The notes: generated from the sequence alone by a model not told the origin. A DNA stretch of 51,459 bases from an uncultured Bacilli bacterium (GCA_944329425.1 CALVIG010000003.1:1-51459); one strand, 5' to 3'. Positions 30,419-41,483 are shown, counted from the stretch's first letter. Translations and numbers: made by a program.

Positions 30419-30970
30419 ATGAAAGACAATATGGAAGAACAAAAAAAATGGTATGTCGTTAACACTTATTCAGGGCATGAAGCAAAGGTAAAAGAAAAAC
30501 TAGACATGAAAATTAACTCCATGGATATGCAGGATAATATCTTTAGGGTAATTGTGCCTGAAAGAAAAGAAGTGGAAATAAAAGACGGAAAAAGGAAAGA
30601 AAAAATAAAAAAATTATTTCCTGGTTATGTATTAGTACAAATGATTATGTCAGATGAATCTTGGTATAACGTTCGTAATACTCCAGGTGTAACAGGTTTT
30701 TTAGGATCTTCAGGAAAGGGTGCAAAACCAGTACCATTATATGATGAAGAAGTTGAAAGAATATTTAAAGAAATAGGTTTAGACAAGGATAACGTTGTTG
30801 TTAACTACGAAGTTGGAGATAAAGTTAAGATAACTGATGGGCCATTTAAAATGTTGGCTGGTCAAATCACTGATATTGACTTAGATAATGGCAAAGCTAA
30901 CGTTCTAATCGATTTATTTGGGCAGGAAACTAACGTAGAGTTAGAGCTTACCCAATTTACAAAGGAATAA
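30419..30970 (+). CDS. nusG: Transcription antitermination/pausing factor NusG
   Basis: Binds the RNA polymerase clamp to modulate pausing and couple transcription with translation. The 183-residue product has the NGN domain (KKWYVVNTYSGHEAKVKEKL, KKLFPGYVLVQMIM, NTPGVTGFLGSSGKGAKPVPL) and the C-terminal KOW domain (GDKVKITDGPFKMLAGQITDID). Length and motif order are typical. AAGGAGCT (30399-30406) is somewhat far from ATG 30419; ATG 30431 is an alternative. Co-transcribed with secE. Confidence 0.96.
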   Translation: MKDNMEEQKKWYVVNTYSGHEAKVKEKLDMKINSMDMQDNIFRVIVPERKEVEIKDGKRKEKIKKLFPGYVLVQMIMSDESWYNVRNTPGVTGFLGSSGKGAKPVPLYDEEVERIFKEIGLDKDNVVVNYEVGDKVKITDGPFKMLAGQITDIDLDNGKANVLIDLFGQETNVELELTQFTKE

Positions 30971-30983
30971 AAGTAAAAAAGTA

Positions 30984-31013
30984 TTGCTTTTATCATATGT
31001 GCTGTGATAAAAT
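30984..31013 (+). promoter_or_regulatory. Promoter of rplK-rplA
   Basis: TTGCTT (30984-30989) and TAAAAT (31008-31013) are 18 bases apart with TGA before the -10 (extended -10). The start of transcription near 31020 gives a roughly 105-base leader before rplK. Confidence 0.62.
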
Positions 31014-31057
31014 TATATGCGCAGCTATATTTTATATATAGATGATGAAAGAAAATT

Positions 31058-31094
31058 AGTGGAAGGCGCGGATTTGAAAAGCTATTTGACCACT
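31058..31094 (+). promoter_or_regulatory. Candidate L1-binding leader element before rplK
   Basis: AGTGGAAGG at 31058-31066 and GCTATTTGACCACT at 31081-31094 share their 5' and 3' blocks with the element before rplA (GTGG-R-AGG ... GCTAT ... CCAC). AGTGG pairs with CCACT to close it. Ribosomal protein L1 is a known autoregulator that binds an mRNA mimic of its 23S site; that this is such a mimic is inference. Confidence 0.5.
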
Positions 31095-31125
31095 CGCGAA
31101 AAAATTATTATAGGAGGTGTTTTTC

Positions 31126-31551
31126 GTGGCAAAGGAATTAGTAAGAAAATTAAAGTTACAATTACCAGCAGGTAAAGCTACACCTGCTCCACCAGTAGGT
31201 ACAGCTCTTGGACCATTAGGAGTTAATTCTGGTGAATTTTGTGTAAAATATAATGATGCAACTAAAGATAAGATGGGGGACATTGTTCCAGTTGAGATAT
31301 CAGTTTACGATGATAGAAGTTTTGAACTTAGGTTCTTAACTCCACCAACTGCATTTTTACTAAAGAAAGTTGCTAAGGTTAAGTCTGGATCAGCAAAAGG
31401 TTCAGCTGAAGTTGTCGGAAGTATTACTTCTGCACAATTAAAAGAGATTGCAGAAATTAAGTTACCTGATTTAAACGCATACACCGTAGAAGAAGCTATG
31501 AAAATAGTTGCTGGTACTGCTAAAAATATGGGTATCGAAATTAAAGATTAA
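31126..31551 (+). CDS. rplK: 50S ribosomal protein L11
   Basis: Ribosomal protein of the GTPase-associated centre, binding 23S rRNA near thiostrepton's site and needed for RelA sensing. The 141-residue product has [34 protein letters not shown] at the N terminus with the conserved PAPPVG prolines, and ends [22 protein letters not shown] 31126 is chosen because AGGAGGTG (31112-31119) is correctly spaced; the earlier GTG is inside this site. First gene of the L11-L1 operon. Confidence 0.97.
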   Translation: MAKELVRKLKLQLPAGKATPAPPVGTALGPLGVNSGEFCVKYNDATKDKMGDIVPVEISVYDDRSFELRFLTPPTAFLLKKVAKVKSGSAKGSAEVVGSITSAQLKEIAEIKLPDLNAYTVEEAMKIVAGTAKNMGIEIKD

Positions 31552-31580
31552 TATAAAATAGAGTCATATAGATTTATCTA

Positions 31581-31609
31581 TGTGGGAGGAAAATCCGCTA
31601 TATACCACA
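31581..31609 (+). promoter_or_regulatory. Candidate L1-binding site between rplK and rplA
   Basis: TGTGGGAGG (31581-31589) and GCTATATACCACA (31597-31609) form a compact element closed by TGTGG/CCACA, ending two bases before the rplA AAGGAGG... site. A similar GTGGGAGG...CCACAAGGAGG arrangement is common before rplA in Bacilli. Binding of L1 would mask the ribosome-binding site. Inference from position and resemblance. Confidence 0.6.
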
Positions 31610-31622
31610 AGGAGGTAAGAAA

Positions 31623-32321
31623 ATGAAGAAAAAAAGCAAGAAGTATGAAGAAGCGTTAAACAAGATAGAAAAAGGTAAACTTTATTCTCTTGAAGATGCT
31701 GTAAAATTAGTAAAAGAAACTTCAATTTCTAAATTTGATGGAACTGTTGAAATAGCAGTTAGATTAAATTTGGATACCAAGAAAAATGACCAACAATTAA
31801 GAGGCGCTATTGTATTACCTCACGGAACGGGTAAAACTAAAAAAGTTTTAGTTTTAGCTAAAGGTGATGCAGCTAAAGCGGCAACTGAAGCAGGAGCAGA
31901 TTACGTTGGTGATGTTGATATGATCAACAAAATCGAAAAGGAAAACTGGTTTGATTTTGATGTTATTATAGCAACACCAGAAATGATGCCTTTATTAGGT
32001 AAATTAGGTAAAATTTTAGGACCTAAAGGTTTAATGCCTAATCCTAAAACCGGAACGGTTACCATGGATACAAAAAAGGCTGTTGAAGACGTAAAAAAAG
32101 GTCGTGTTGAGTATCGAACTGATTCTTATGCAAACGTTCATGCAGTTGTTGGAAAAGTTTCGTTTGATGATAATAAACTAGTAGATAATGTTAATGCGTT
32201 TATGGACGTAATAATCAAATCTAAGCCACAGGCTGCTAAAGGTATTTATTTGAAAAACGTATCGTTAGCATCAACTATGGGGCCTGGAGTTAAGGTTGAT
32301 TTAAGTTCATTTGACAAATAA
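31623..32321 (+). CDS. rplA: 50S ribosomal protein L1
   Basis: L1-stalk protein that handles the E-site tRNA and represses its own operon. The 232-residue product has [59 protein letters not shown], and the L1 signature [30 protein letters not shown] (31609-31615) is the ribosome-binding site, directly after a likely L1-binding hairpin. The last codons (FDK stop) contain TTGACA, the -35 of the rplJL promoter. Confidence 0.97.
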   Translation: MKKKSKKYEEALNKIEKGKLYSLEDAVKLVKETSISKFDGTVEIAVRLNLDTKKNDQQLRGAIVLPHGTGKTKKVLVLAKGDAAKAATEAGADYVGDVDMINKIEKENWFDFDVIIATPEMMPLLGKLGKILGPKGLMPNPKTGTVTMDTKKAVEDVKKGRVEYRTDSYANVHAVVGKVSFDDNKLVDNVNAFMDVIIKSKPQAAKGIYLKNVSLASTMGPGVKVDLSSFDK

Positions 32322-32339
32322 TAAAAAATAATTTAAAAT
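32311..32339 (+). promoter_or_regulatory. Strong promoter of rplJ-rplL
   Basis: Consensus TTGACA (32311-32316), overlapping the end of rplA, is 17 bases from TAAAAT (32334-32339). The transcript would start near 32346 at the beginning of the L10 leader. Confidence 0.82.
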
Positions 32340-32345
32340 GTTTGT

Positions 32346-32446
32346 AATCACTGTTTTAAACAGGGTTATATAGTACCAAAGACAGTAGGAGCATATATGC
32401 GTAACTTATTCCTACCGAGGGCAATAAATTCATATTATGATTTTAG
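32346..32446 (+). ncRNA. Ribosomal protein L10 leader RNA
   Basis: The leader before rplJ contains GACAGTAGGAGC (32381-32392) and CCTACCGAGG (32411-32420), which pair and carry the conserved L10(L12)4-binding kink of the Bacillota L10 leader. A small CTGTTTTAAACAG hairpin (32351-32363) lies upstream. Binding of L10-L7/L12 should favour the downstream attenuator hairpin, a known form of feedback. Ends are approximate. Confidence 0.75.
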
Positions 32447-32476
32447 GGTCTTCATGTCTTGGTGAAGACCTTTTTA
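32447..32476 (+). terminator. Attenuator in the rplJ leader
   Basis: 8-bp stem GGTCTTCA (32447-32454) with TGAAGACC (32463-32470), 8-base loop, then five T. It lies 33 bases before rplJ, between promoter and gene, so it must be regulated. An alternative GGTCTTCACC pairing within the loop region may act as anti-terminator. Confidence 0.8.
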
Positions 32477-32508
32477 AGGTACTTATTACTAAAGAAGGAG
32501 GGACAAAC

Positions 32509-33003
32509 ATGGCAAATCAAGCAATCATTGCAAAAAAAGAAGAGATAGTTAATGAAATAGCAGAGCGTGTTAAAAACGCTAATAGTGTTGTTTTATTTGA
32601 TTATCGTGGTTTAACCGATGAAGAAATAGTTAGTCTTCGTCGTAAGTTGCGTGAATCAGAATCTTCTTATAAAGTATATAAAAATACTTTAACAAAAAGA
32701 GCTTTTGATAAATTGTCTATAAAATTAGACGATTGTTTAGAAGGTCCATCTGCAATAGCAACATCTAGTGATGCTATTGCACCAATTAAAGTTTTAGCTG
32801 ATTTCGCAAAAGATCACCCAGCCTTAGAGTTAAAGGGTGGATACATTGATGGTAAAGAAACATCATTGGAAGAATTAAAGAAATTAGCAACTATTCCATC
32901 AAGGGATGGATTGCTTACTATGTTTGCAGCAGGCTTAATGGAACATGTTAAGAACGTTGCAATATGTCTTGACTTACATAGTCAAAATCTAGAAGAAAAA
33001 TAA
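32509..33003 (+). CDS. rplJ: 50S ribosomal protein L10
   Basis: Base of the L10-L7/L12 stalk that recruits translation factors. The 164-residue product has NQAIIAKKEEIVNEIAERVKNANSVVLFDYRGLTDEEIVSLRRKLRES, the family N terminus, and a C-terminal helix for L7/L12 dimers (LLTMFAAGLMEHVKNVAICLDLHSQ). ATG 32509 follows AAGGAGG (32495-32501); an open upstream extension through the attenuator is not coding. Controlled by the L10 leader and attenuator. Confidence 0.97.
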   Translation: MANQAIIAKKEEIVNEIAERVKNANSVVLFDYRGLTDEEIVSLRRKLRESESSYKVYKNTLTKRAFDKLSIKLDDCLEGPSAIATSSDAIAPIKVLADFAKDHPALELKGGYIDGKETSLEELKKLATIPSRDGLLTMFAAGLMEHVKNVAICLDLHSQNLEEK

Positions 33004-33023
33004 TTAAATAGGAGGAAAATAAA

Positions 33024-33392
33024 ATGGCAAAATTAAGTACACAAGAAATTATTGATGCAATAAAGGAAATGAAAATTCTAGAAGTAAAAGAATTAGTAGA
33101 TGCAATGAAAGAAGAGTTTGGTGTTGATCCAAGTGCTGTAGCAGTAGCAGCAGCTCCAGCAGCTGCAGCAGCAGCTGAAGAAAAAACTTCTGCAACAGTA
33201 GTATTAAAGGATGCAGGAGCAACAAAAATCCAAGTAATTAAGGTAATTAAAGAAATAGCTGGTTTAGGATTAATGGAAGCTAAAAAATTAGCAGATGAAG
33301 GTGGAAACGTTAAGGAAAACGTTCCAATGGAAGAAGCTAACGACATTAAGGCTAAGTTAGAAGAAGCTGGCGCAACAGTTGAACTTGTTTAG
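33024..33392 (+). CDS. rplL: 50S ribosomal protein L7/L12
   Basis: Multi-copy stalk protein that stimulates GTP hydrolysis by EF-G and EF-Tu. The 122-residue product has the N-terminal dimerisation helices ([31 protein letters not shown]), an alanine-rich hinge (about residues 38-54) and the C-terminal domain with [22 protein letters not shown], the factor-binding helix. AGGAGG (33010-33015) serves ATG 33024, 20 bases after rplJ. Confidence 0.98.
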   Translation: MAKLSTQEIIDAIKEMKILEVKELVDAMKEEFGVDPSAVAVAAAPAAAAAAEEKTSATVVLKDAGATKIQVIKVIKEIAGLGLMEAKKLADEGGNVKENVPMEEANDIKAKLEEAGATVELV

Positions 33393-33407
33393 TTTAAATA
33401 AGTACTT

Positions 33408-33435
33408 AAAGAGCTACAAATAGTAGCTCTTTTTT
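33408..33435 (+). terminator. Intrinsic terminator of rplJ-rplL
   Basis: Perfect 10-bp stem (33408-33417 with 33423-33432), 5-base loop, T run to 33435. Confidence 0.85.
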
Positions 33436-33443
33436 GTTATAAT
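33435..33443 (+). promoter_or_regulatory. Extended -10 promoter for the ybxB homologue
   Basis: TGT plus TATAAT (33438-33443) follows directly on the T run of the terminator. No -35 match. Transcription near 33450 would give a leader of about ten bases. Confidence 0.5.
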
Positions 33444-33459
33444 AAACTTGGTGATGAAA

Positions 33460-34062
33460 ATGGAACACTATTTTACTAATAATGAAAATTTGGTTTCTGA
33501 AATAAAAAGGGTTGATTGTAGTATTAATAACGTTGATTTTTTCTTTTATACTGATAATGGTGTATTTTCTAAAGGGAAATTGAATTTTGGAACTGAATTA
33601 CTGTTGAAAACTTTTGAATATAAAAGTAATCCACAGGGGAAGAATGTTTTAGATATTGGTTGTGGTTGTGGACCTATTGGCATATATTCGGCTAAATTAG
33701 GCTTTTTAGTGGATATGACTGACGTTAATAAAAGAGCACTTCATTTAGCTAAAATGGCTTCAAAAGGACAAAATTTAAAATCAAATGTATTTGAGTCAGA
33801 CGCTTATGAAAATATAGATAATAAGTATGATTATATAATTTCTAATCCACCTATTAGAGTAGGAAAAGAAAAATTATATGAAATAGTAATGAATGCCCAT
33901 GATTATTTAAAAAAACAAGGTGAGTTATGGATAGTAGTAAGAAAAAAACAAGGCGCTGAATCATTAATTAAAGATATGATACAAATATATTCTGATGTAA
34001 AAGTAATAACTAAAAAAAAGGGTTATTACATAATAACTGCTAAAACAAACGCAAATAAATAA
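33460..34062 (+). CDS. ybxB: Class I SAM-dependent methyltransferase, YbxB/RsmC-like
   Basis: The 200-residue product aligns with Bacillus YbxB, encoded at the same place between rplL and rpoB. It has MEHYFTNN at the N terminus, TDNGVFSKGKLNFGTELLL, the SAM-binding motif NVLDIGCGCGPIGIYSAKLG, the catalytic NPPIRVGKEKLYEI and RKKQGAESLIKDM, ending KKKGYYIITAK. NPPIR is the motif of RsmC-type 16S rRNA guanine N2-methyltransferases; a 16S rRNA target is inferred. ATG 33460 follows GGTGATG (33450-33456), which takes in an earlier in-frame start. Confidence 0.9.
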   Translation: MEHYFTNNENLVSEIKRVDCSINNVDFFFYTDNGVFSKGKLNFGTELLLKTFEYKSNPQGKNVLDIGCGCGPIGIYSAKLGFLVDMTDVNKRALHLAKMASKGQNLKSNVFESDAYENIDNKYDYIISNPPIRVGKEKLYEIVMNAHDYLKKQGELWIVVRKKQGAESLIKDMIQIYSDVKVITKKKGYYIITAKTNANK

Positions 34063-34079
34063 AATATTTGCGTTTTTTT
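34047..34079 (+). terminator. Intrinsic terminator of the ybxB homologue
   Basis: 11-bp stem (34047-34057 with 34065-34075), 7-base loop holding the stop codon, T run to 34079. Confidence 0.8.
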
Positions 34080-34089
34080 GTAAAATGTA

Positions 34090-34118
34090 TTGACAATACT
34101 GGCATTTTCTTGTAATAT
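34090..34118 (+). promoter_or_regulatory. Promoter of rpoB-rpoC
   Basis: Consensus TTGACA (34090-34095) is 17 bases from TAATAT (34113-34118). The roughly 65-base leader contains a small TGTCT/AGACA hairpin before the ribosome-binding site. Confidence 0.65.
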
Positions 34119-34189
34119 TTTAAATTGGTACTGTGTCTTTAATTTTAGACATGTTCTTTAAAAATTTTATAGTTTAGGGGTGGAATTGC

Positions 34190-37100
34190 GTGGCTTATAA
34201 AATAAAGAAAGTAAACGAATACCGTGAAAGAAGAGACTTTTCAAGAGTTAATAATTCATTAGAACTAAGTGATTTATTAGAAATTCAAACTAAGTCTTAT
34301 AATTGGTTTATTCAAGAAGGAATAAAAGAAGTGTTGGAGGAAATAAGCCCAGTAGAAAATTTCTCTGGAACATTATCTTTAGAATTTGGTGAATATTCTT
34401 TTGATGAAACAAGACATACCATAAAGGAGTGCAAGGAGAAGAAAACAACATATGCTGCCCCTTTAAAGGTTCAGACTCGTTTGTTTAATAACGAAACAGG
34501 GGAAGTTAAAGAACAAGAAATATTCTTGGGCGATATGCCTTTAATGACTGACTCTGGTTCATTTATATTTAATGGTTCAGAACGTGTTATAGTATCTCAG
34601 TTAGTGCGTTCACCAAGCGTTTATTATGGTAGAGAAATCGACAAAAATGGACGTTCAATCATATCTTCCCAAATCATACCTACAAGAGGTACTTGGCTTG
34701 AATATAAGCTAAATAGCAAGGATGTTGTTGACGTAAGAATAGATAGAAATCGTAAAGTTGTTATTACTGCGTTCTTACGTGCTTTTGGTCTTTCAAGCGA
34801 TGAGGATATATTAAAATTATTCGGTCAAGACGAATATTTAATAAATACACTAGCTAAGGATTCTACTAAAAATACTGATGAAGCCTTACTTGAAATGTAT
34901 GAAAAATTAAAGCCTGGTGAACCAGCAACATTAGATAGTGCTAAAAACCAATTAATAACTAGATTTTTTGATAATTTCAGATATGATTTAGCAAAAGTTG
35001 GGCGTTATAAATTTAATAAAAAGCTTAATGTTTGTGATAGGCTATTAAACCAAACCATTGCACAAGATGTTATAGTTGATGATCAAGTAGTTATAAAATC
35101 TGGTACAAAGTTAACCAAAGATGTTATGGAGACCTTTAAGCCAATATTGGAAAATGGTTATGGTTTGGTTGATGCTACGATGGATAAAGAACTTGATGAT
35201 CATACAATGGTTCAAATTGTAAGTATTTATTCACCGGTTGAACCTGATAAAATCATAAAGGTAGTAGGTAACGATCAGTCTATTGATGTAAAAACTCTTA
35301 CTATATCTGATATTTATGCATCTGTTTCATACTATTTAAATCTTTTGCAAAACGTAGGATCAATTGATGAAATAGATCATTTGTCTAACAGACGTTTAAA
35401 ACAAGTAGGAGAATTATTGCAAAATCAATTTAGAGTTGGTGTTGCAAGAATGGAAAGGGTTATTCGTGAAAGAATGACAACTTTAGATGTAGAAACTGCT
35501 ACACCTAAGACTTTAATAAACATAAGGCCAATAACGGCTGTTATTAAGGAATTTTTTGGTTCAAGTCCATTATCACAATTTATGGATCAAATAAACCCAT
35601 TATCAGAGTTAAACAATAAAAGACGTTTATCAGCTTTAGGTCCTGGTGGTTTATCAAGGGATAGAGCAGCTATGGAAGTGCGTGACGTTAACGTATCACA
35701 CTATGGTAGGATTTGTCCTATTGAATCTCCAGAAGGCGCAAACATAGGTCTTATTACATCATTAGCAAATTACGCAAAAGTTAATGATTATGGATTTATA
35801 ATGACACCTTATAGACGGGTTAAAGATGGTAAACTACTAGATCAAATTGATTATTTAACCGCAGATGAGGAAAACGGACACATAATATCTCAAGCTAAGG
35901 TTGAAATGGACGGTAATACAATTATCCAAGAACATTGCCCAGCACGTCAAAACGGTGAAAACATACTTGCAAAACCAAGTGAGATTGATTATATAGACGT
36001 TGCCCCACAACAAATAGTGTCTGTAACGACAAGTTGCATACCTTTCTTGGATCATGATGATGCTCACCGTGCACTTATGGGTTCAAACATGCAACGTCAA
36101 GCACTTCCACTTTTAAAACCAGAAGCACCACTTGTTGCTACTGGCGTTGAAGCTCAAGCTGCAAAAGATAGCGGAGTTGCAATAACCGCTAAGGCAGATG
36201 GTGTTGTGGAATACGTTGATGGAAAGAAAATAGTAGTTAAAACAACTAAAGCAAAAGATATTTATATTCTTAAAAATTTCGAGGGATCAAACGCAGGAAC
36301 TTGTTATCATCAAAGACCAATTGTCCGTGTTGGTGATAAAGTAAGCCGTGGTCAGATAATAGCGGATGGACCTTCAACGGATAAAGGTGAAGTTGCGTTA
36401 GGTAAGAACTTAGTTGTAGCATTTATGACATATAATGGTTATAACTATGAGGATGCTGTTATACTAAACGAAAGAATGGTAAAAGATGACGTATTAACAT
36501 CAATATACATTGAAGATTATGAAATACAATGCCGTGATACGAAGTTAGGGCCTGAAGAAATCACTCGTGACATTCCAAACGTAAGTGAAGAGGCGCGTAA
36601 GAATTTGGATGCTAATGGTATTATAAGAATTGGTACAGAAGTAAAAGAAGGGGATATTCTTGTAGGTAAAGTAACTCCAAAAGGCATGGTAGAGCTTACA
36701 TCAGAAGAAAAATTATTACACGCGATTTTTGGTGAAAAAACTCGTGAAGTAAGGGATACTTCATTACGTGTTCCACATGGTGGTGCAGGAATCGTTCATG
36801 ATATAAAAATATATACTAAGAAAGATTCAGATGAACTTCCTAGCGGAGTAAGTAAAGAAATTCGTGTATATATAGTTCAAAAACGTAAAATTCAAGTTGG
36901 TGACAAGATGGCTGGTCGTCACGGTAACAAGGGTGTTATTTCACTTGTTGCACCACAAGAGGACATGCCATATCTACCAGATGGTACTCCAGTAGATATT
37001 TTGCTTAACCCACTTGGTGTTCCTTCTCGTATGAACCCAGGTCAAATTCTTGAAATGCACTTAGGTATGGCTGCTAAAAAACTTGGCGTTTATACATCAA

Positions 37101-37825
37101 CACCAGTATTTGATGGTGCAACTTGGGAAGATATTCAAGAGATGATGGCTGAAGCTGGAATGGATCCGGATGGAAAAACCATTTTATATAATGGTAAAAC
37201 TGGTGAACCATTTGATAACCGAGTTGCGGTTGGTGTTATGTACATGATTAAACTTGACCACATGGTTGATGATAAGTTACATGCTCGTGCAACTGGACCA
37301 TATTCATTGGTTACTCAGCAACCTTTGGGTGGTAAAGCTCAATTTGGTGGACAAAGGTTTGGTGAAATGGAAGTTTGGGCACTTTATGCGTATGGTGCTG
37401 CTCACGTACTTCAAGAAATATTAACCGTAAAATCTGATGACGTTGTAGGACGTGTAAAGGTATACGAATCAATAGTTAAAGGTAAACCAATTAATCAAGC
37501 TGGTGTTCCAGAAAGCTTCCGTGTTCTTGTTAAGGAATTCCAAGCATTGGGATTAAACATTGCAATGATTACTGAGGACGGAAAAGAAGTTGATGTAAAA
37601 ACTTTAGAGGAAGAAGAAGAAAACGAAGTGTCACCTTTATCAATTGAAGAAATAGATAACGTATCAATGGTAAAACCAAAAGAAACAACAAGTGTTATCA
37701 CAAAGGAAGAGGCACTAGAGGAATCAGATGAAATAAGTGAAGAAGAACAAGATGATTATGAAGCTGAAATTGAAGATGAATTAGATGAGCTCGATGATGC
37801 TTTAATGGAAGGGGATGAAAAATAA
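34190..37825 (+). CDS. rpoB: DNA-directed RNA polymerase subunit beta
   Basis: Catalytic beta subunit. The 1211-residue product has the complete set of conserved blocks, among them the rifampicin pocket [26 protein letters not shown] (around residues 462-487), [38 protein letters not shown] and the C-terminal [21 protein letters not shown]. At the position of E. coli His526 it has Asn476, with Asn475 and Ile468 also unusual, a pattern known from naturally rifampicin-insensitive mollicutes. The C terminus is a long acidic tail. GTG 34190 follows GGGGTGG (34177-34183). It overlaps rpoC by one base (TAATG). Confidence 0.98.
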   Translation: MAYKIKKVNEYRERRDFSRVNNSLELSDLLEIQTKSYNWFIQEGIKEVLEEISPVENFSGTLSLEFGEYSFDETRHTIKECKEKKTTYAAPLKVQTRLFNNETGEVKEQEIFLGDMPLMTDSGSFIFNGSERVIVSQLVRSPSVYYGREIDKNGRSIISSQIIPTRGTWLEYKLNSKDVVDVRIDRNRKVVITAFLRAFGLSSDEDILKLFGQDEYLINTLAKDSTKNTDEALLEMYEKLKPGEPATLDSAKNQLITRFFDNFRYDLAKVGRYKFNKKLNVCDRLLNQTIAQDVIVDDQVVIKSGTKLTKDVMETFKPILENGYGLVDATMDKELDDHTMVQIVSIYSPVEPDKIIKVVGNDQSIDVKTLTISDIYASVSYYLNLLQNVGSIDEIDHLSNRRLKQVGELLQNQFRVGVARMERVIRERMTTLDVETATPKTLINIRPITAVIKEFFGSSPLSQFMDQINPLSELNNKRRLSALGPGGLSRDRAAMEVRDVNVSHYGRICPIESPEGANIGLITSLANYAKVNDYGFIMTPYRRVKDGKLLDQIDYLTADEENGHIISQAKVEMDGNTIIQEHCPARQNGENILAKPSEIDYIDVAPQQIVSVTTSCIPFLDHDDAHRALMGSNMQRQALPLLKPEAPLVATGVEAQAAKDSGVAITAKADGVVEYVDGKKIVVKTTKAKDIYILKNFEGSNAGTCYHQRPIVRVGDKVSRGQIIADGPSTDKGEVALGKNLVVAFMTYNGYNYEDAVILNERMVKDDVLTSIYIEDYEIQCRDTKLGPEEITRDIPNVSEEARKNLDANGIIRIGTEVKEGDILVGKVTPKGMVELTSEEKLLHAIFGEKTREVRDTSLRVPHGGAGIVHDIKIYTKKDSDELPSGVSKEIRVYIVQKRKIQVGDKMAGRHGNKGVISLVAPQEDMPYLPDGTPVDILLNPLGVPSRMNPGQILEMHLGMAAKKLGVYTSTPVFDGATWEDIQEMMAEAGMDPDGKTILYNGKTGEPFDNRVAVGVMYMIKLDHMVDDKLHARATGPYSLVTQQPLGGKAQFGGQRFGEMEVWALYAYGAAHVLQEILTVKSDDVVGRVKVYESIVKGKPINQAGVPESFRVLVKEFQALGLNIAMITEDGKEVDVKTLEEEEENEVSPLSIEEIDNVSMVKPKETTSVITKEEALEESDEISEEEQDDYEAEIEDELDELDDALMEGDEK

Positions 37826-40800
37826 TGTTAGATGCAAATAGATTTGATGGAATAAAGATATCTATAGCTTCCCCTGAACAAATTCGTGAGTGGTCTCATG
37901 GTGAGGTTAAAAAACCAGAAACCATAAATTATCGTACGTTAAAGCCTGAAAGAGATGGATTATTTTGTGAAAAAATCTTCGGACCAACCAAGGACTATGA
38001 ATGTTCATGCGGTAAGTATAAAAGATTAAGATATAAAAACATAATTTGTGATAGATGTGGAGTAGAGGTAACTAAAGCTAAAGTTCGTCGTGAACGTATG
38101 GGTCACATTGAGCTTGCTACTCCAGTATCGCACATTTGGTTTTTTAAGGGTGTACCATCACGTATGGGACTGGTACTTGACATGTCTCCAAGGGATTTAG
38201 AAGAGGTATTGTATTTCGTATCATACGTTGTTATAAATCCAGGTAGTGCACCTTTAGAAAAGAAACAAACCTTATCAGATAAAGAATATCGTGCTTATTA
38301 TGAAAAATATGGTAATACTTTTGAAGTTGGTATGGGTGCTGAAGCTATTTTAAAATTACTTAAGGAAATAGATGTAAAAGAAGAAATAAGAAAAATAGAA
38401 GAAGAGTTAGAGGGTGCTCAAGAGCAAAAAAGAACTCGTCTATTAAAAAGATTAGATATATTAGATTCTTTTGATAAATCTGGTAATAAACCAGAGTGGA
38501 TGATTTTAACAGCACTTCCTGTTATTCCACCTGAATTAAGACCGATGATTCAGTTGGATGGAGGACGTTTTGCAACGAGTGATTTAAATGATTTATATAG
38601 ACGTGTAATAAACCGTAATAACCGTTTAAAGAAATTACTTGAATTAAATGCTCCTTCGATAATCGTTCAAAATGAAAAAAGAATGCTTCAAGAAGCGGTT
38701 GATGCGTTGTTTGATAACGGAAGACGTGGTAGAAACGTAACTGGACCATCAAACAGACCATTAAAGTCAATTTCAAGCATGTTAAAGGGTAAACAAGGAC
38801 GTTTCCGTCAAAATTTGCTTGGTAAACGTGTTGACTATTCAGGACGTAGTGTTATCGCTGTTGGACCAACTCTTAAAATGTATCAATGTGGTATACCAAA
38901 AGAAATGGCTTTGGAACTATTTAAACCACATGTTATTCATGGATTAGTAGAAAGAGATATAGTTCATAATATTAAGTCTGCAAAAAAATTAATAGATAAT
39001 CAAGATGAAAGGGTATGGGATGTTGTTGAAGACGTAATAAAAGAACATCCAGTTATGTTAAACCGTGCTCCTACACTTCACAGACTAGGTATTCAAGCTT
39101 TTGAACCTAAGTTAGTTAGTGGTAAAGCAATTAGGTTACATCCATTAGTTTGTGCTGCGTTTAACGCTGACTTTGATGGTGACCAAATGGCGGTTCACGT
39201 ACCTTTATCTGATGCAGCGCAAGCAGAAGCTAGAATATTAATGCTTGGTGCTAATAACATTTTATCTCCAAAAGATGGTAAACCTATTGTTACTCCATCA
39301 CAAGATATGGTATTAGGTAATTACTATATCACAATGGAAAAAGCTGGTATTGAAGGTGAAGGAAGAATATTTAAAGATCCTAACGAAGCAATAGAGGCTT
39401 ATGAAAGAAGAGAATTAACTCTTCATGCTAGAATAGCTTTACCAGCAAGATCTTTAAAATATAAGATGTTTACTGACGAACAAAAGGAAATGTATTTAGT
39501 TACTACCGTTGGTAAGTTAATCTTTAACGAAGTATTACCAGATGGTTTCCAATATATAAATGAACCAACTGATGATAATTTTGAAAATTTAACACCTATG
39601 AAATTCTTCTTAAAAAGAGGAACAAATATACCAGAAGCTATTAAGAGCATGGATTTAGTAAAGCCGTTCCCACAAGGAGCTTTAAAAAGTATCATTGCTC
39701 AAATATTTAAAAGGTATAAAACTACTGAAACTTCAATAATGCTAGATCGTTTAAAGGACTTAGGATTTAAATATTCTACTTTATCTGGAATTTCAATATC
39801 TATAGCTGACGTTGAAACAAGTGAGCATAAACATGAAATTGTTGAGGAATCACAAAAGGTAGTTGATACTATAAACAAACAATATAAGCGTGGTCTAATA
39901 ACTGATAGAGAACGTTATGAAAAAGTATGTGCTGTTTGGAATGAAGCTACCAACAAAGTACAAGCCGAATTAAAGGCAAAGGTAGAAGCTCCATCTGATA
40001 ATCCAATAATGATGATGATAAATTCAAAAGCACGTGGTAATATTTCTCAGTTTACCCAATTAGCTGGTATGCGTGGATTACTTGCTAAACCCAATGGTGA
40101 AGCGGTTGAAATCCCAGTTACATCTTCATTTATAGATGGTTTATCAGTTTCTGAATTCTTTATCTCTACGCATGGTGCTCGTAAAGGTAACGCTGATACC
40201 GCTCTTAAAACAGCAGATTCTGGTTATTTAACAAGACGTTTAGTAGACGTTGTACAAGATGTGATTGTAAAAGAAGAAGATTGTGGAACAATCCAAGGTG
40301 TAACCGTATCTGCATTCATAGATGAAAACGCAGGAACAGTTATAGAAACTTTACACGAACGTATCGTTGGACGTTATACTAACAAGAAAGTTATTAACCC
40401 TGAAACAAAAGAAGTAATCATTGATAAAAATCAATTAATTACTGAACCTATAGCTGATAAAATAGATAAAGCAGGTATTAAGGAAGTTGAAATAAGAACA
40501 ACTTTAACTTGTAAAACTGAAAATGGTGTATGTAGGCATTGTTATGGTACTAACTTAGCTACTGGTAACGTTGTAGAAATTGGTGAAGCTGTTGGTATTA
40601 TGGCAGCCCAATCAATCGGTGAACCAGGAACTCAGCTTACAATGCGTACGTTCCATACTGGTGGAATCGCTTCAGGTGAAGATATAACACAAGGTTTACC
40701 TCGTGTTCAAGAGTTGTTTGAAGCTAGAATTCCAAAAGCTAAATCAACAATTGCTGAAATAAATGGTAAGATTACTAAAATAGAAGACTTAAACGGAAAA

Positions 40801-41457
40801 TATAAAATAGAAATTACAAATGACGTTGAGTCAAGGGAACATACAACTAATTACGGAGTTAAACTTTGTGTTGAACTTGGTCAAGAAGTTAAAGCAGGAG
40901 ACAAACTTAACGTTGGTTCAATAAACCCTAAGGAGTTACTTGCTGTTACTGACCCTATTACTGCTCAAAATTATATTTTATCAGAAGTACAAAAAGTTTA
41001 TAAATCTCAAGGTGTTGACGTTTCTGATAAACACATTGAAATACTTGCTCGTAGAATGATTGCTCGTATAAAAATCATTGATGGTGGTGAAACTGAATTA
41101 GTATCTGGTAAGTTAGTATCAATGCACGAATTTACTAGAATTAATAAGGAAGCTATTATTCAAGGTAAAAAACCAGCAACAGGTCGTCCTATTATGCTTG
41201 GTATTACTAAAGCATCACTTGAAACTGATTCATTCTTATCTGCAGCATCATTCCAGGAAACTACTAGAATATTAACTGATGCCGCTATAAAAGGTAAAGT
41301 TGACCATTTAACTGGTTTGAAAGAAAACGTTATAATTGGTAAATTAATACCAGCAGGAACGGGGTCTAAGTATTATTCAAACGTTAAATATTCGTTAGAA
41401 AGTGAACAAGTTGAGACAGATGCACTTGATGTATTAGAGGATCAATTAACTGATTAA
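37825..41457 (+). CDS. rpoC: DNA-directed RNA polymerase subunit beta prime
   Basis: Catalytic beta prime subunit. The 1210-residue product has the N-terminal zinc ribbon ([20 protein letters not shown]), the active-site NADFDGDQ with the three Mg-binding Asp at residues 449, 451 and 453, the bridge helix and trigger loop region ([22 protein letters not shown]-type block), and the second zinc site with [41 protein letters not shown] is the conserved C-terminal block. Length is typical of Bacilli. The start overlaps the rpoB stop, so stoichiometry is kept by coupling. Confidence 0.98.
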   Translation: MLDANRFDGIKISIASPEQIREWSHGEVKKPETINYRTLKPERDGLFCEKIFGPTKDYECSCGKYKRLRYKNIICDRCGVEVTKAKVRRERMGHIELATPVSHIWFFKGVPSRMGLVLDMSPRDLEEVLYFVSYVVINPGSAPLEKKQTLSDKEYRAYYEKYGNTFEVGMGAEAILKLLKEIDVKEEIRKIEEELEGAQEQKRTRLLKRLDILDSFDKSGNKPEWMILTALPVIPPELRPMIQLDGGRFATSDLNDLYRRVINRNNRLKKLLELNAPSIIVQNEKRMLQEAVDALFDNGRRGRNVTGPSNRPLKSISSMLKGKQGRFRQNLLGKRVDYSGRSVIAVGPTLKMYQCGIPKEMALELFKPHVIHGLVERDIVHNIKSAKKLIDNQDERVWDVVEDVIKEHPVMLNRAPTLHRLGIQAFEPKLVSGKAIRLHPLVCAAFNADFDGDQMAVHVPLSDAAQAEARILMLGANNILSPKDGKPIVTPSQDMVLGNYYITMEKAGIEGEGRIFKDPNEAIEAYERRELTLHARIALPARSLKYKMFTDEQKEMYLVTTVGKLIFNEVLPDGFQYINEPTDDNFENLTPMKFFLKRGTNIPEAIKSMDLVKPFPQGALKSIIAQIFKRYKTTETSIMLDRLKDLGFKYSTLSGISISIADVETSEHKHEIVEESQKVVDTINKQYKRGLITDRERYEKVCAVWNEATNKVQAELKAKVEAPSDNPIMMMINSKARGNISQFTQLAGMRGLLAKPNGEAVEIPVTSSFIDGLSVSEFFISTHGARKGNADTALKTADSGYLTRRLVDVVQDVIVKEEDCGTIQGVTVSAFIDENAGTVIETLHERIVGRYTNKKVINPETKEVIIDKNQLITEPIADKIDKAGIKEVEIRTTLTCKTENGVCRHCYGTNLATGNVVEIGEAVGIMAAQSIGEPGTQLTMRTFHTGGIASGEDITQGLPRVQELFEARIPKAKSTIAEINGKITKIEDLNGKYKIEITNDVESREHTTNYGVKLCVELGQEVKAGDKLNVGSINPKELLAVTDPITAQNYILSEVQKVYKSQGVDVSDKHIEILARRMIARIKIIDGGETELVSGKLVSMHEFTRINKEAIIQGKKPATGRPIMLGITKASLETDSFLSAASFQETTRILTDAAIKGKVDHLTGLKENVIIGKLIPAGTGSKYYSNVKYSLESEQVETDALDVLEDQLTD

Positions 41458-41482
41458 AGAAGCCTATAAAGCTTCTTTTTTT
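41456..41482 (+). terminator. Intrinsic terminator of rpoB-rpoC
   Basis: 8-bp stem (41456-41463 with 41471-41478), 7-base loop, T run to 41482. The rpoC stop is at its foot. Confidence 0.8.
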
Positions 41483-41483
41483 G

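Noticed and set aside
32437-32508. N-terminal extension of L10 beginning at 32437
   Set aside because: It would translate the attenuator hairpin and T run; L10 proteins start at MANQAII-type sequence and a strong ribosome-binding site precedes ATG 32509.
32948-33346. 132-codon minus-strand frame over rplJ-rplL
   Set aside because: Alanine- and serine-rich mirror of the rplL hinge codons; no ribosome-binding site or promoter.
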